From assembly GCA_017577925.1 (NCBI GenBank), contig PKQU01000067.1, positions 1-9,752 on the forward strand: a DNA stretch of 9,752 nucleotides, in the 5' to 3' direction. The notes below the pieces were generated by a model. It was not told the origin of the DNA and ran no database searches. It worked only from the letters and a program-made list of their open reading frames with translations. Shown in pieces: positions 1 through 6,766 of the stretch; position 1 is the stretch's first letter; the number at the start of each line of letters is the position of its first letter. The stretch comes from Bacillota bacterium. GTDB lineage: Bacteria > Bacillota > Bacilli > Calditerricolales > Calditerricolaceae. The translations under genes and the position numbers were made by a program.

Positions 1-753
1 TCGACGTCGACGGAGCGGATGGTCTACTTTTCCCCGGAAATTCCCGGGCCGCGCATTCCCGAGGCGCGGGCCGAGTGGCAGATCTACATCGACCTGGCTG
101 CGCGCGTCAAGCCCGAGCAGGCCCACCTCATCCGCTTCCGCGATGCCCAGGCCATCCGCGAGGAGATCGCCAAGGCCAACCCGAACTACGACGGCATCCA
201 GCACCTGAAGAAGGCCGGCGACGTGTTCCAGTGGGGCGGGATGTGGTTGTGCGAGGGCGGCGTCTGTCCGACGGAGGACGGGCGGGCCAACCTCGTTCCC
301 GTGGAGCTGCCGCAGTTCCGCAAGGGAGAGGGAACCTTCTTCGTCACCACGCGGCGCGGCAAGCAGTTCAACTCCATGGTGTTCAGCGAGGTGGACCCGC
401 TGACCGGTGCCGAGCGTGATGACGTGCTGATCCATGCGGAGGATGCCAAGGCGCTGGGCATCGCCGACGGCGACGCCATCGTTGTCTACAACCGCCACGG
501 CCTGTTTCATGGACGGGCGCGTTACGCGCCGATCCAGCGCGGCAATCTGGCCGTGCACTGGCCGGAGGGGAACGTGCTGTTCCCGCGGGGCAAGTATGAG
601 CCCCACGCGCAGATTCCCATGTACAACACGGTGGCCATCGTGGAGAAGGCGGAGCTGTTTTTCGCGCAGAAGGATGTCCAGTACCGCGAAATGCGCCTGG
701 CCGAACTGGATGAAGCCGAGGCGCCCGAGATGGGCGGCTCGTGTGCGGGATAA
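1..753 (+). CDS. FdhF/YdeP-family molybdopterin oxidoreductase, C-terminal part
   Basis: The frame is open from base 1 (first codons read STSTERMVYF), so this is the 3' end of a longer gene and the ATG at 19 is internal. About 250 codons are visible. The stretch from about base 350 to 620 has the look of a molydopterin dinucleotide-binding C-terminal domain: RRGKQFNSM, then DDVLIHAEDAKALGI with GDAIVVYNRHG, then GRARYAPIQRGNLAVHWPEG followed by NVLFPRGKYEP. This wording is typical of the bacterial FdhF/YdeP group of formate-dehydrogenase-alpha-like oxidoreductases, which bind bis-MGD and are usually cytoplasmic. The N-terminal Fe-S and catalytic Cys/SeCys regions lie outside the window, so substrate and cluster content cannot be judged. 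The protein ends MGGSCAG. The next genes, on the opposite strand, make the cofactor this enzyme family needs. Family assignment is from memory of the motif pattern; formate as substrate is not shown. Confidence 0.85.
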   Translation, partial: STSTERMVYFSPEIPGPRIPEARAEWQIYIDLAARVKPEQAHLIRFRDAQAIREEIAKANPNYDGIQHLKKAGDVFQWGGMWLCEGGVCPTEDGRANLVPVELPQFRKGEGTFFVTTRRGKQFNSMVFSEVDPLTGAERDDVLIHAEDAKALGIADGDAIVVYNRHGLFHGRARYAPIQRGNLAVHWPEGNVLFPRGKYEPHAQIPMYNTVAIVEKAELFFAQKDVQYREMRLAELDEAEAPEMGGSCAG

Positions 754-755
754 CG

Positions 756-796
756 AAAAACCCGCCGCGCGGGGGGCGACCCCCTTTTGCGGCGGG
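756..796 (-). terminator. Intrinsic terminator of the mobAB-moaDE operon
   Basis: CCCGCCGC (761-768) pairs with GCGGCGGG (789-796). Inside it GGGGG (772-776) faces CCCCC (780-784) across a 3-base loop. Read on the minus strand the hairpin is followed directly by TTTTT (760-756), as expected for a rho-independent terminator of the minus-strand operon ending at 818. Read on the + strand no T-tract follows, so it is a weaker stop for the oxidoreductase gene. Confidence 0.7.
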
Positions 797-817
797 CGTG
801 CTGCGGTCCGCGCGGGC

Positions 818-1636
818 TCAAGGATTTCCCAGCCCGCCGCGGGCCGCTTTTGTTTCGCTTTCCCGGCAGCATGCCGCTTCCGGAACGGGTGACGCCGCCG
901 GCTCCGGCGCCGGTTCCAGCGGCTTCAGCGGGTCCCAGTTGTCGCCCTGATGGCCGACCCACGCCGTTCCGTCTTCGCCGATCTCCTTCTTCCAGATGGG
1001 AACGATCTGCTTAAAGCGTTCAATGGTGTAACGGCTGGCCTCATATGCCTGGGCGCGGTGAGGGGCGCCGACGGCGATGACGATGCTCACCTCGCCGACG
1101 GCCAGCGTGCCCAGCCGGTGGGCAATGGCCAGGCGCGTTTCGGGCCAGCGTGCGGCCACCTCGTCGCCGATTTGGGCCATGGTGCGCAGGGCCATCGGTT
1201 CGTACGCGGTGTAGGTAAGGGCCACGGTCCGACGTCCGCGCGTCCATTCGCGCACGGTACCGGTGAAGGTGAGGACGGCGCCGGCGTTGGGGTGGGACGC
1301 CTTGGCCGTCACGGCGGCAGCGTCGATGGGCCGGTGGGTCAGGAGAAAGCGGCCGCACGGCGAGACGAGGGCATCGGGATCGCCGGCGCCCAGCGGCGCG
1401 TCAGGCGGAGGCAGGATGAGGAGCGTGTCGCCCTCGGCTAGGTATGCGTCGAGGAGGAGGTAGTCGCCGTTGCGGGCGAAGGTGCATCGTGGGAGCAGGT
1501 CGCGCAGCGCCGGACGGGTGGTGATCAGGGTAAGCATAAGGTCGAGCACGCGGCTGTCCGGAGCCAGGTCGACGGTTAAGGTATCCGTCCCTTCGGCGCG
1601 GCGCAGGGGGCCAAACAGGCAAGCGGTGACGCGCAT
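818..1636 (-). CDS. moaE: MoaD-MoaE fusion, molybdopterin synthase
   Basis: This 272-residue protein carries two parts of molybdopterin synthase, which inserts the dithiolene sulfurs into cyclic pyranopterin monophosphate. Residues 1-78 resemble MoaD, a ubiquitin-fold sulfur carrier (opening MRVTACLFGPLRR, closing DTLLILPPP). Residues about 90-230 are MoaE: TFTGTVRE (123-130), AHRLGTLAVGE (172-182), APHRAQAYEA (191-200), and FKQIVPIWKKE (208-218). That last motif holds lysines 209 and 216 at the 7-residue spacing of the E. coli MoaE active-site pair (K119, K126). The MoaD Gly-Gly end, which is normally thiocarboxylated, is not visible; the junction reads APLGAGDP. Residues about 235-272 are a Pro/Ala-rich tail beyond the usual MoaE end. 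The ATG at 1636 has AAAGGAGGG about 8-9 nt upstream. The gene begins 21 nt after the mobAB stop, so the two form an operon. The MoaE function is secure; whether the MoaD half works is open. Confidence 0.9.
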   Translation of the reverse strand: MRVTACLFGPLRRAEGTDTLTVDLAPDSRVLDLMLTLITTRPALRDLLPRCTFARNGDYLLLDAYLAEGDTLLILPPPDAPLGAGDPDALVSPCGRFLLTHRPIDAAAVTAKASHPNAGAVLTFTGTVREWTRGRRTVALTYTAYEPMALRTMAQIGDEVAARWPETRLAIAHRLGTLAVGEVSIVIAVGAPHRAQAYEASRYTIERFKQIVPIWKKEIGEDGTAWVGHQGDNWDPLKPLEPAPEPAASPVPEAACCRESETKAARGGLGNP

Positions 1637-1657
1637 GGGGTGAACCCTCCTTTCCGG

Positions 1658-2815
1658 TTACCGGCGCGGTGCGAGGCGATGCCGGCGCAACCAGTGTTCC
1701 AGCCAGGTGAGCGCATCATCGGGTCGGTCAATATCCCAAACCGGCCATGGTACCTGGGGCGGTGCGGCAACGCGCGCACGGGGGTGCGCCACCGCGCCGA
1801 CGACGCCCGTCAGGCGCTCGGCGAGGATCCAATCTTCCGGGTCGCGCACAAACACCCACTTTGGGAACGGGGCGTTCTTGAAGCCCTCCACGACAATGAG
1901 GTCGCAGTCGGAAAAATCGGCGAGAAGTTCGTCCAGTTCCCACGGCGCGTCCCGCCGCTCATAAATCCCCTTTTCCCCGCCGGAAACGACCACGGCACGG
2001 GCGGCGCCGGCGCGGGCGTGCTCGCGGCTGTCGCGTCCGTCCACCTCCCACGCCAGACCGTGTCCGCCGCCGTCGTGCTTCAGGCTGCCCACGCGCCAGC
2101 CGCGGGAAGCGAAGTGGGCGACGATGGCCTTGGCCCACGTCGTCTTGCCCCGCTTGGCAAAACCGACGAGCTGGAAGACCAAGGGCGCGGCCGCGGCAGT
2201 ACCGTCGAGGCGTGCTGGAACGGTGCTAATGGGCGACGCGCCGTGCAGCGCAGGCCACTCGCCGGTGAGGGCCATCCATTCTTCGGGGGTGTTGGCGTTG
2301 GCAGCCCAGGCCGGATCGGGCAGCGGGGCGGCGAACCACGCCAGGCGGTTCAAGAGGCCGGAAAGGGCGTACGAGCCGGTAGCCAGCTGCGCACGCACCC
2401 GCGGCAGGACGCGCGTGCGGTAGACGGCGAGGAGCGGATGCACGCGCATGCCGTCGCAGCTCACCCACGCGTCATAGGAGGGATGGGTTTCGCTGAGGCG
2501 CCACAGCCACGTCAGCGTTTCCGGTGTGACGCGGGGCAGGTCGCAGGCAAGCACGACGGCGCGGTCGCCGTCGACGCGGGCGAGGCCTGCGGCCAGGCCG
2601 CCGAGGGGGCCGGCGTCCACCTCGTCGCTGATCCAGCGTTCTGCGTATTCGCGGGCCAGCGGAGAGTCGGCTTTGCCGACCAAGTGCGCCGTGCCGCCGG
2701 CTGCGCGCACCACATCGAGCAGGTAGTCGACGAGTCGACGTCCGCGGTAGGCCAGCAGCGGCTTGGATTGTCCCATGCGGCGGCTCTGTCCGCCGACCAG
2801 AATCAGCACGTCCAT
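1658..2815 (-). CDS. mobA: MobA-MobB fusion, molybdenum cofactor guanylyltransferase and GTP-binding protein
   Basis: The 385-residue protein joins the two Mob proteins. MobA transfers GMP from GTP to Mo-molybdopterin to make the MGD cofactor. MobB is a P-loop GTP-binding partner thought to assist it. MobA occupies about 1-190: LILVGGQSRRMG (4-15) with K18 is the nucleotide-binding signature, ACDLP (90-94) the metal-binding Asp motif, and ANANTPEEW (172-180) the conserved C-terminal asparagine motif. MobB occupies about 212-380: GFAKRGKTT (218-226) is the Walker A loop, LKHDGGGH (245-252) the conserved histidine motif, and VVEGFK (308-313) a further MobB motif. The frame stays open upstream to an ATG at 2965. 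I chose the ATG at 2815 because MobA homology begins exactly there and AAGGG lies about 11 nt upstream, while the extra 50 residues look non-conserved and would overlap the candidate promoter. It is first in the operon with moaDE. A bis-MGD enzyme like the oxidoreductase at the left edge would need this product. Confidence 0.92.
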   Translation of the reverse strand: MDVLILVGGQSRRMGQSKPLLAYRGRRLVDYLLDVVRAAGGTAHLVGKADSPLAREYAERWISDEVDAGPLGGLAAGLARVDGDRAVVLACDLPRVTPETLTWLWRLSETHPSYDAWVSCDGMRVHPLLAVYRTRVLPRVRAQLATGSYALSGLLNRLAWFAAPLPDPAWAANANTPEEWMALTGEWPALHGASPISTVPARLDGTAAAAPLVFQLVGFAKRGKTTWAKAIVAHFASRGWRVGSLKHDGGGHGLAWEVDGRDSREHARAGAARAVVVSGGEKGIYERRDAPWELDELLADFSDCDLIVVEGFKNAPFPKWVFVRDPEDWILAERLTGVVGAVAHPRARVAAPPQVPWPVWDIDRPDDALTWLEHWLRRHRLAPRR

Positions 2816-2883
2816 CGCATCCGCACCCTTAGCAAACGGGGTGAAGGCGTGACGGTCGGGTAAAAGGAAATGTCCCGCGTTGT

Positions 2884-2899
2884 CGCAGCGGGCGCTGCG
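2884..2899. repeat. Small GC-rich inverted repeat in the mobAB leader
   Basis: CGCAGCG (2884-2890) and CGCTGCG (2893-2899) form a 7-bp perfect inverted repeat with a 2-base gap, or a 6-bp stem with a GGGC loop. It would lie in the 5' untranslated region of mobAB if the promoter at 2928-2956 is used. No T-run follows on either strand, so it is not a terminator. I see no recognisable Moco riboswitch around it. Confidence 0.35.
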
Positions 2900-2927
2900 G
2901 TTCCGAGCGGCTTCCTTCGCTACCTCT

Positions 2928-2956
2928 ATTGTACCGGTGGGGTTGGTCCGTGTCTG
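2928..2956 (-). promoter_or_regulatory. Candidate sigma-A promoter for mobAB-moaDE
   Basis: On the minus strand, CAGACA (2956-2951, 4 of 6 bases of TTGACA) is followed after 17 nt by TACAAT (2933-2928, 5 of 6 bases of TATAAT). Transcription would begin near 2921 and give a leader of roughly 105 nt before the mobAB start at 2815. Confidence 0.4.
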
Positions 2957-3036
2957 CTGCGACATTCAACCGGCGATTCGGTCAGCCAACGACCGGCTTT
3001 TCTGACAAATGACGTGCAGCCGGGGGGCAGATGGTG

Positions 3037-3042
3037 TACAAT
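3037..3042 (+). promoter_or_regulatory. Possible -10 element for the aminotransferase gene
   Basis: TACAAT stands 41 nt before the ATG at 3083. The hexamer at the ideal -35 distance (GTGCAG, 3014-3019) is poor. CTGACA at 3002-3007 is a good -35 match but is 29 nt away, which is too far. This is the only promoter-like signal I find for the gene, and it is weak. Confidence 0.3.
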
Positions 3043-3082
3043 GGAGAAGCATACTGCTGAGGACAAGGGGGAGACGGGCAAC

Positions 3083-4195
3083 ATGTGGCAGGTACCGACG
3101 CGCATCCTCATGGGACCGGGCCCGAGCGATGTCCATCCGCGGGTGCTAAAGGCCCTGTCCACGCCGCTGGTGGGCCACCTGGATCCGGCCTTTCTGGCGC
3201 TGATGAACGAGGTGCGCGACCTCTTGCGCCAGGTGTTCGGCACGAAAAACGAGCTGACCCTCGCCATGTCCGGAACCGGTAGCGCGGGCATGGAGACGGT
3301 ATTCGTCAACCTGATTGAGCCGGGCGACCGGGTGGTGATCGGCGTCAACGGCCTCTTCGGCCAGCGCATGGTGGACGTGGCGTCGCGGTGCGGAGCCGAG
3401 GTGATTCCCGTCACCGCGCCGTGGGGCGAGCCGATTCCGCCGGAGGCTGTGGAAAAGGCGCTGAAGCAAGCCGACGGGCCGGTGAAGGCCGTTGCCATGG
3501 TGCACGCCGAGACGTCCACCGGCGTGTGGCAGCCGTTGGCCGACATCGGGCGGCTGGCCCATGAGCACGGGGCGCTGTTCATCGTGGACGCTGTGACCTC
3601 CCTCGGCGGGGTGCCGGTGGAGGTGGACAAAAACGGCATTGACGCCTGCTACAGTGGGACGCAGAAATGCCTCAGCGTGCCGCCGGGGCTGGCACCGGTC
3701 ACCTTCAGCCCGCGGGCGCAAGAGGTGATCCGTACGCGTAAGACAAAGATCCAGAGCTGGTATCTTGACCTGTCGATGATCCAGCAATACTGGGGTGAAG
3801 AGCGGTTCTACCACCATACGGCGCCCATCTCGATGATCTACGCGCTGCGCGAGGGGCTTGAGGTGCTCATCGAGGAGGGGCTGGAGAATGTCTACCGCCG
3901 CCATCTGGAGCTGGGCCGTCGCCTGCAGGCGGCCCTTGAGGACATGGGGCTGACGCTGCACGTGGCGGAGGCCTATCGCCTGCCGCAGCTGACCACCGTG
4001 CGTGTCCCTGAGGGGATCGACGAGGCGGCGATCCGCCGGCAGCTCCTCGAGGTGTACGGGATCGAGATCGGCGGCGGACTGGGCGAGTTGAAGGGCAAGG
4101 TGTGGCGCGTGGGTCTGATGGGCTATAGCTGCCAGCTGAAAAACGTGGTGCTTTTCACCTCGGCGCTGCGCCAGCTTTTGGGCGAGGCGCGGTGA
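3083..4195 (+). CDS. Class V PLP-dependent aminotransferase, alanine/serine-glyoxylate type
   Basis: The 370-residue protein has the full length and layout of the alanine-glyoxylate/serine-glyoxylate aminotransferase family, which moves an amino group to glyoxylate or pyruvate using pyridoxal phosphate. It opens with MGPGPSDVHPRVL (10-22). It has SGTGSAGMET (63-72) in the cofactor phosphate region and FIVDAVTSLGG (166-176), with D169 expected to hold the PLP pyridine nitrogen. SGTQKCLSVPPG (191-202) holds K195, the expected Schiff-base lysine. WRVGLMG (341-347) includes R342, expected to grip the substrate carboxylate. The ATG at 3083 is chosen because AAGGGGGAG (3065-3073) stands 9 nt upstream and homology starts there; an in-frame ATG at 3041 lacks a good ribosome site. 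It is a single gene, divergent from mobAB. The family also includes ureidoglycine-glyoxylate aminotransferase (PucG) of purine catabolism, so the exact substrate is not decided. Confidence 0.9.
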   Translation: MWQVPTRILMGPGPSDVHPRVLKALSTPLVGHLDPAFLALMNEVRDLLRQVFGTKNELTLAMSGTGSAGMETVFVNLIEPGDRVVIGVNGLFGQRMVDVASRCGAEVIPVTAPWGEPIPPEAVEKALKQADGPVKAVAMVHAETSTGVWQPLADIGRLAHEHGALFIVDAVTSLGGVPVEVDKNGIDACYSGTQKCLSVPPGLAPVTFSPRAQEVIRTRKTKIQSWYLDLSMIQQYWGEERFYHHTAPISMIYALREGLEVLIEEGLENVYRRHLELGRRLQAALEDMGLTLHVAEAYRLPQLTTVRVPEGIDEAAIRRQLLEVYGIEIGGGLGELKGKVWRVGLMGYSCQLKNVVLFTSALRQLLGEAR

Positions 4196-4238
4196 AGCCA
4201 TCTGGCGGCAGTTTGGTGAAGCGGGAACGTACCCCAAA

Positions 4239-4274
4239 AAACATCCCCTGTCCTGATTCGGACAGGGGATGTTT
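4239..4274. terminator. Shared bidirectional intrinsic terminator
   Basis: AAACATCCCCTGTCC (4239-4253) and GGACAGGGGATGTTT (4260-4274) are a perfect 15-bp inverted repeat around a 6-base loop. It lies 43 nt after the aminotransferase stop and 20 nt beyond the stop of the minus-strand pqqD-like gene. On the minus strand the U-tract is TTTTTT (4241-4236), on the + strand only TTTGT. It probably ends both converging transcripts, better on the minus strand. Confidence 0.85.
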
Positions 4275-4294
4275 GTATGCTTCGAATATGCGTT

Positions 4295-4699
4295 TCAGGT
4301 GGCATCTGCTTGCGGCTCGGCCCACGTCAGCCATCCGTTGGCCTCAACGACCTCCAGGAATGTGGCCAGGCGCGGCAGCAGCGGCTCGGCCTCGTCGCCA
4401 AAGCGCTCGCGCAGCGCCGCGGCGATCTCGGCTACCGTGTAGCGTCCGTCACAGCGTGCGAGTACAAAGCTGCCGAGGGGATCGAGTGCCACGCGGATGG
4501 CAGCCGGCTGGTTCAGGTAGCGCACCGACAGGCGCTCCAGCCAGCCGGTCCGCGGTACAACCAGGGTTAGCGTATCGGGGTGGTCGGTCGCTTCCAGGTG
4601 CACCGTTTCACGCAGGCGCGGTGTCATGGACAGCAGGTTTTGCTTCTTGCGCGCCGCGCGCCCTTTGCGCTCGAACAGCGCGCGCCATTTCAGCCCCAT
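4295..4699 (-). CDS. PqqD-like small protein (RiPP recognition element fold)
   Basis: This 134-residue protein has a basic start (about 1-20), an unassigned middle, and a PqqD-like C-terminal region. The marker is LDPLGSFVLARCDGRYT (72-88), then VAEIAAALRERFGDEAEP (89-106) and LATFLEVVEANGWL (111-124): a wing-and-helix pattern with the aliphatic/aromatic LDPLGSFV anchor and the helix-ending NGWL. PqqD proteins and related RiPP recognition elements bind precursor leader peptides and hand them to modifying enzymes. No precursor, radical SAM or other modifying enzyme is in the window. The gene follows the OPT transporter by 9 nt, and its ribosome site (GGGGAAGG) overlaps the OPT stop region, so translation is likely coupled. 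It ends before the shared hairpin. The fold family is likely; the role with the transporter is unknown. Confidence 0.75.
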   Translation of the reverse strand: MGLKWRALFERKGRAARKKQNLLSMTPRLRETVHLEATDHPDTLTLVVPRTGWLERLSVRYLNQPAAIRVALDPLGSFVLARCDGRYTVAEIAAALRERFGDEAEPLLPRLATFLEVVEANGWLTWAEPQADAT

Positions 4700-4708
4700 G
4701 GCCTTCCC

Positions 4709-6634
4709 CTACCTTTCGGCTGCCGCGTCGCCGTCGGCCGGACGAGCGGTGTTCCCTTTGGCCCGCACGGCCACCCATGCGAGCAGGAGGGTGAGCGCGG
4801 CAAAGAGAACGAGCGTCACGCTGTTTTGCGGCAGGAGCACGTTTTCCGGCAGTTTCACGTTGAGCCAGATCAGGACGGCGATGAGCACGCCGACCAGTGC
4901 CTCGCCGGCGATTAGACCCGAGGCAAAGAGGGTGCCCGTTTCCACGCGGGCCGTTTTGGTTGCCTCGTCCTTCGTCAGCGCCTCCACAGCCCACCGCACC
5001 AAGCCGCCGACCATGATCGGGGTGCTGACGTGCACCGGCAGGTAGATGCCGACAGCCACAGCCAGCGAGTTGAGGCCCAGGCATTCGATGACGACGGCCG
5101 ACGCCGCGCCCATGAAGATGAGGTCCCACGGCAGGTTGTCGGCCAGGATGCCTTCGATGACCATCTTCATGAGCACTGCTTTGGGTGCCGGCAGGGCCTC
5201 GGAGCCCATCCCGTAGGTGGCGTGGAGCACGACGAGCACGAAGCCGATCACCAGCCCGGAGGCCAACACGCCGATCATCATGGCCAGCTGTTGCTTCCAC
5301 GGCGTGCTGCCGACCAGGTATCCGGTCTTCAGGTCCTGGGAGATGTCGCCGGCCACCGCCAGCGCCGTGCAGACGATGGCACCCACCGTCAGTGCGGCCA
5401 CCATGCCATGCATACCGTGCATGCCGGCCAGCTTAAAGACAAAGGTGACGATAAGGAGCGTGGCGATGGTCATCCCCGAAACGGGCGAGGACGAGCTCCC
5501 GACAATCCCGACGATACGCGAGGCCACAGCCACAAAGAGGAACCCGAAAACGGCGATGGCCAGCGCGCCGATGACCCCCACATTGGTGATGGGAGCGAAG
5601 GCGATGATGGCAATGATGATGGCCGTGCCGGCCAGCACCCACGGCATGGGGATGTCGCGGTCGGTCCGCGCCACACTCTCGGTTCGTCCGGTGCCGACTT
5701 TGCGGATGCCGCGCAGCGTGTCGCGGAGCGAGCGGTACAGCATGGGCAAGGTTTTGATAAGGGTGATCAGCCCGCCCGTGGCCACGGCCCCGGCACCGAT
5801 GTACCGGATGTAGGCGTCCCACACGCCCCAGGCATCCAATTTGCCGACGGGGGCTTCCGCCGGGAAGAGGGGATGGGCGTTATCGGCTCCGAAGAAGCTG
5901 ATCATCGGGATGAAAACGAGCCAGGCCAAGAGGCCGCCGGCCAGCATTTGCCCGGCGATGCGCGGACCGATGATGTAGCCCACACCGAGGAGGGCCGGAT
6001 AGGCGTCCAATCCGATGAGCGCGTTTTTAAATTTGGAAATTGTCGTTTCGATTTCTGTTTTGAAGAGTTTCAGGCCGTCGCCCAGCGCCTTGAACAGCCC
6101 GCCAACAAAGAAGCCGGTGAAGACGAGCCGTGCACTGGCGCCGCCGGCCTCACCCGACTTGAGCACCTCCGCACAGGCGGTACCTTCCGGATACGGAAGG
6201 GTGTGGTGTTCCTGCACGATCAGCAGGCGGCGAAGCGGCACCATCATGAACACGCCCAAGAAGCCGCCCGTCAGCACGATAAACGCGATCATCGTCTGAC
6301 TGGGGGTCAGGTTCCACAGAAACAGGGCCGGCAGGGTGAAGATCGCGCCGGCAGCCACCGCTTCCCCGGCGGTGGTCATCGTCTGGACAATGTTGTTTTC
6401 GAGAATGGACTGGCGGCGAAAGATCCCGCGAAGAATGGCCATGGAAATCACGGCCGCGGGAATGGAAGCGCTTACTGTCATGCCGATCTTCAGGCCCAGA
6501 TAGGCGTTCGCGGCACCAAACAAGATGGCCAGGAGGATCCCGAGGACAAGAGCGGTAACCGTCAGCTCGGGCAGCGATTTGTTTGCCGGAACGTAGGGTA
6601 CAAAAGACTGCGGCCGTTGCTGTTCGTTTTTCAT
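4709..6634 (-). CDS. OPT-family oligopeptide transporter
   Basis: The 641-residue polytopic membrane protein has the expected length for bacterial OPT (oligopeptide/yellow-stripe) transporters, which carry peptides or metal chelates across the cytoplasmic membrane, usually with protons. Signatures in the N-terminal half are ANAYLGLKIGMTVSASIPAA (42-61), ENNIVQTMTTAGEAVAAGA (79-97) and LPYPEGTACAEVLKSGE (146-162). Many hydrophobic segments follow to the end, and the last is capped by a short charged tail. I chose the ATG at 6634 because AAAGGAGGG stands about 8 nt upstream and conserved sequence follows closely. An in-frame ATG at 6682 adds 16 Lys-rich residues, lacks a ribosome site and lies only about 11 nt after the predicted transcription start. 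It heads a two-gene operon with the pqqD-like gene and is divergent from the winged-helix regulator locus. Substrate cannot be read from the sequence. Confidence 0.93.
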   Translation of the reverse strand: MKNEQQRPQSFVPYVPANKSLPELTVTALVLGILLAILFGAANAYLGLKIGMTVSASIPAAVISMAILRGIFRRQSILENNIVQTMTTAGEAVAAGAIFTLPALFLWNLTPSQTMIAFIVLTGGFLGVFMMVPLRRLLIVQEHHTLPYPEGTACAEVLKSGEAGGASARLVFTGFFVGGLFKALGDGLKLFKTEIETTISKFKNALIGLDAYPALLGVGYIIGPRIAGQMLAGGLLAWLVFIPMISFFGADNAHPLFPAEAPVGKLDAWGVWDAYIRYIGAGAVATGGLITLIKTLPMLYRSLRDTLRGIRKVGTGRTESVARTDRDIPMPWVLAGTAIIIAIIAFAPITNVGVIGALAIAVFGFLFVAVASRIVGIVGSSSSPVSGMTIATLLIVTFVFKLAGMHGMHGMVAALTVGAIVCTALAVAGDISQDLKTGYLVGSTPWKQQLAMMIGVLASGLVIGFVLVVLHATYGMGSEALPAPKAVLMKMVIEGILADNLPWDLIFMGAASAVVIECLGLNSLAVAVGIYLPVHVSTPIMVGGLVRWAVEALTKDEATKTARVETGTLFASGLIAGEALVGVLIAVLIWLNVKLPENVLLPQNSVTLVLFAALTLLLAWVAVRAKGNTARPADGDAAAER

Positions 6635-6682
6635 CCATGAGCCCTCCTTTGCAGAACGGTCTTTATTTTTTTTGAAAAACAA

Positions 6683-6700
6683 AGGTTAAACACAGGTTAA
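6683..6700. repeat. Tandem AGGTTAA boxes at the OPT promoter start site
   Basis: AGGTTAA occurs at 6683-6689 and again at 6694-6700, exactly 11 bp apart, so both face the same side of the helix. The second copy touches the -10 element of the OPT promoter and the first lies just downstream of the expected start. This is a plausible repressor site, but no binding protein is shown. Confidence 0.35.
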
Positions 6701-6708
6701 TTATATCA
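6700..6708 (-). promoter_or_regulatory. Extended -10 promoter for the OPT operon
   Basis: On the minus strand TGATATAAT (6708-6700) is a full match to the extended -10 pattern TGnTATAAT. No convincing -35 is present at 16-18 nt, which extended -10 promoters can do without. Start near 6693 gives a leader of about 60 nt before the OPT start. The surrounding 100 bases are far more AT-rich than the rest of the window. Confidence 0.5.
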
Positions 6709-6766
6709 TTTAATTTGTATCACCCGTATATTTTTATATATTTCATTTTTATTTCAATCGTCGCAA

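Noticed and set aside
1640..2863. 407-codon + strand open frame opposite mobAB
   Set aside because: It is an antisense shadow of a GC-rich gene. Its translation is low-complexity Arg/Gly/Ala with no family motifs, while the minus strand encodes clear MobA and MobB signatures.
2816..2921. Moco riboswitch in the mobAB leader
   Set aside because: The leader has one small GC hairpin, but I cannot recognise the conserved Moco-RNA core. A covariance-model search would decide.
2816..2965. 50-residue N-terminal extension of MobAB
   Set aside because: MobA homology begins at the ATG at 2815. The extension has no conserved motif and overlaps the candidate promoter.
3146..4237. 363-codon minus-strand open frame opposite the aminotransferase
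   Set aside because: It is a shadow of the + strand gene, which has all PLP-family motifs, and it would run through the shared terminator hairpin.
5030..6640. 536-codon + strand open frame opposite the OPT gene
   Set aside because: His/Asp/Gln-rich composition is what the complement of a hydrophobic membrane gene gives. There is no ribosome site and no motif.
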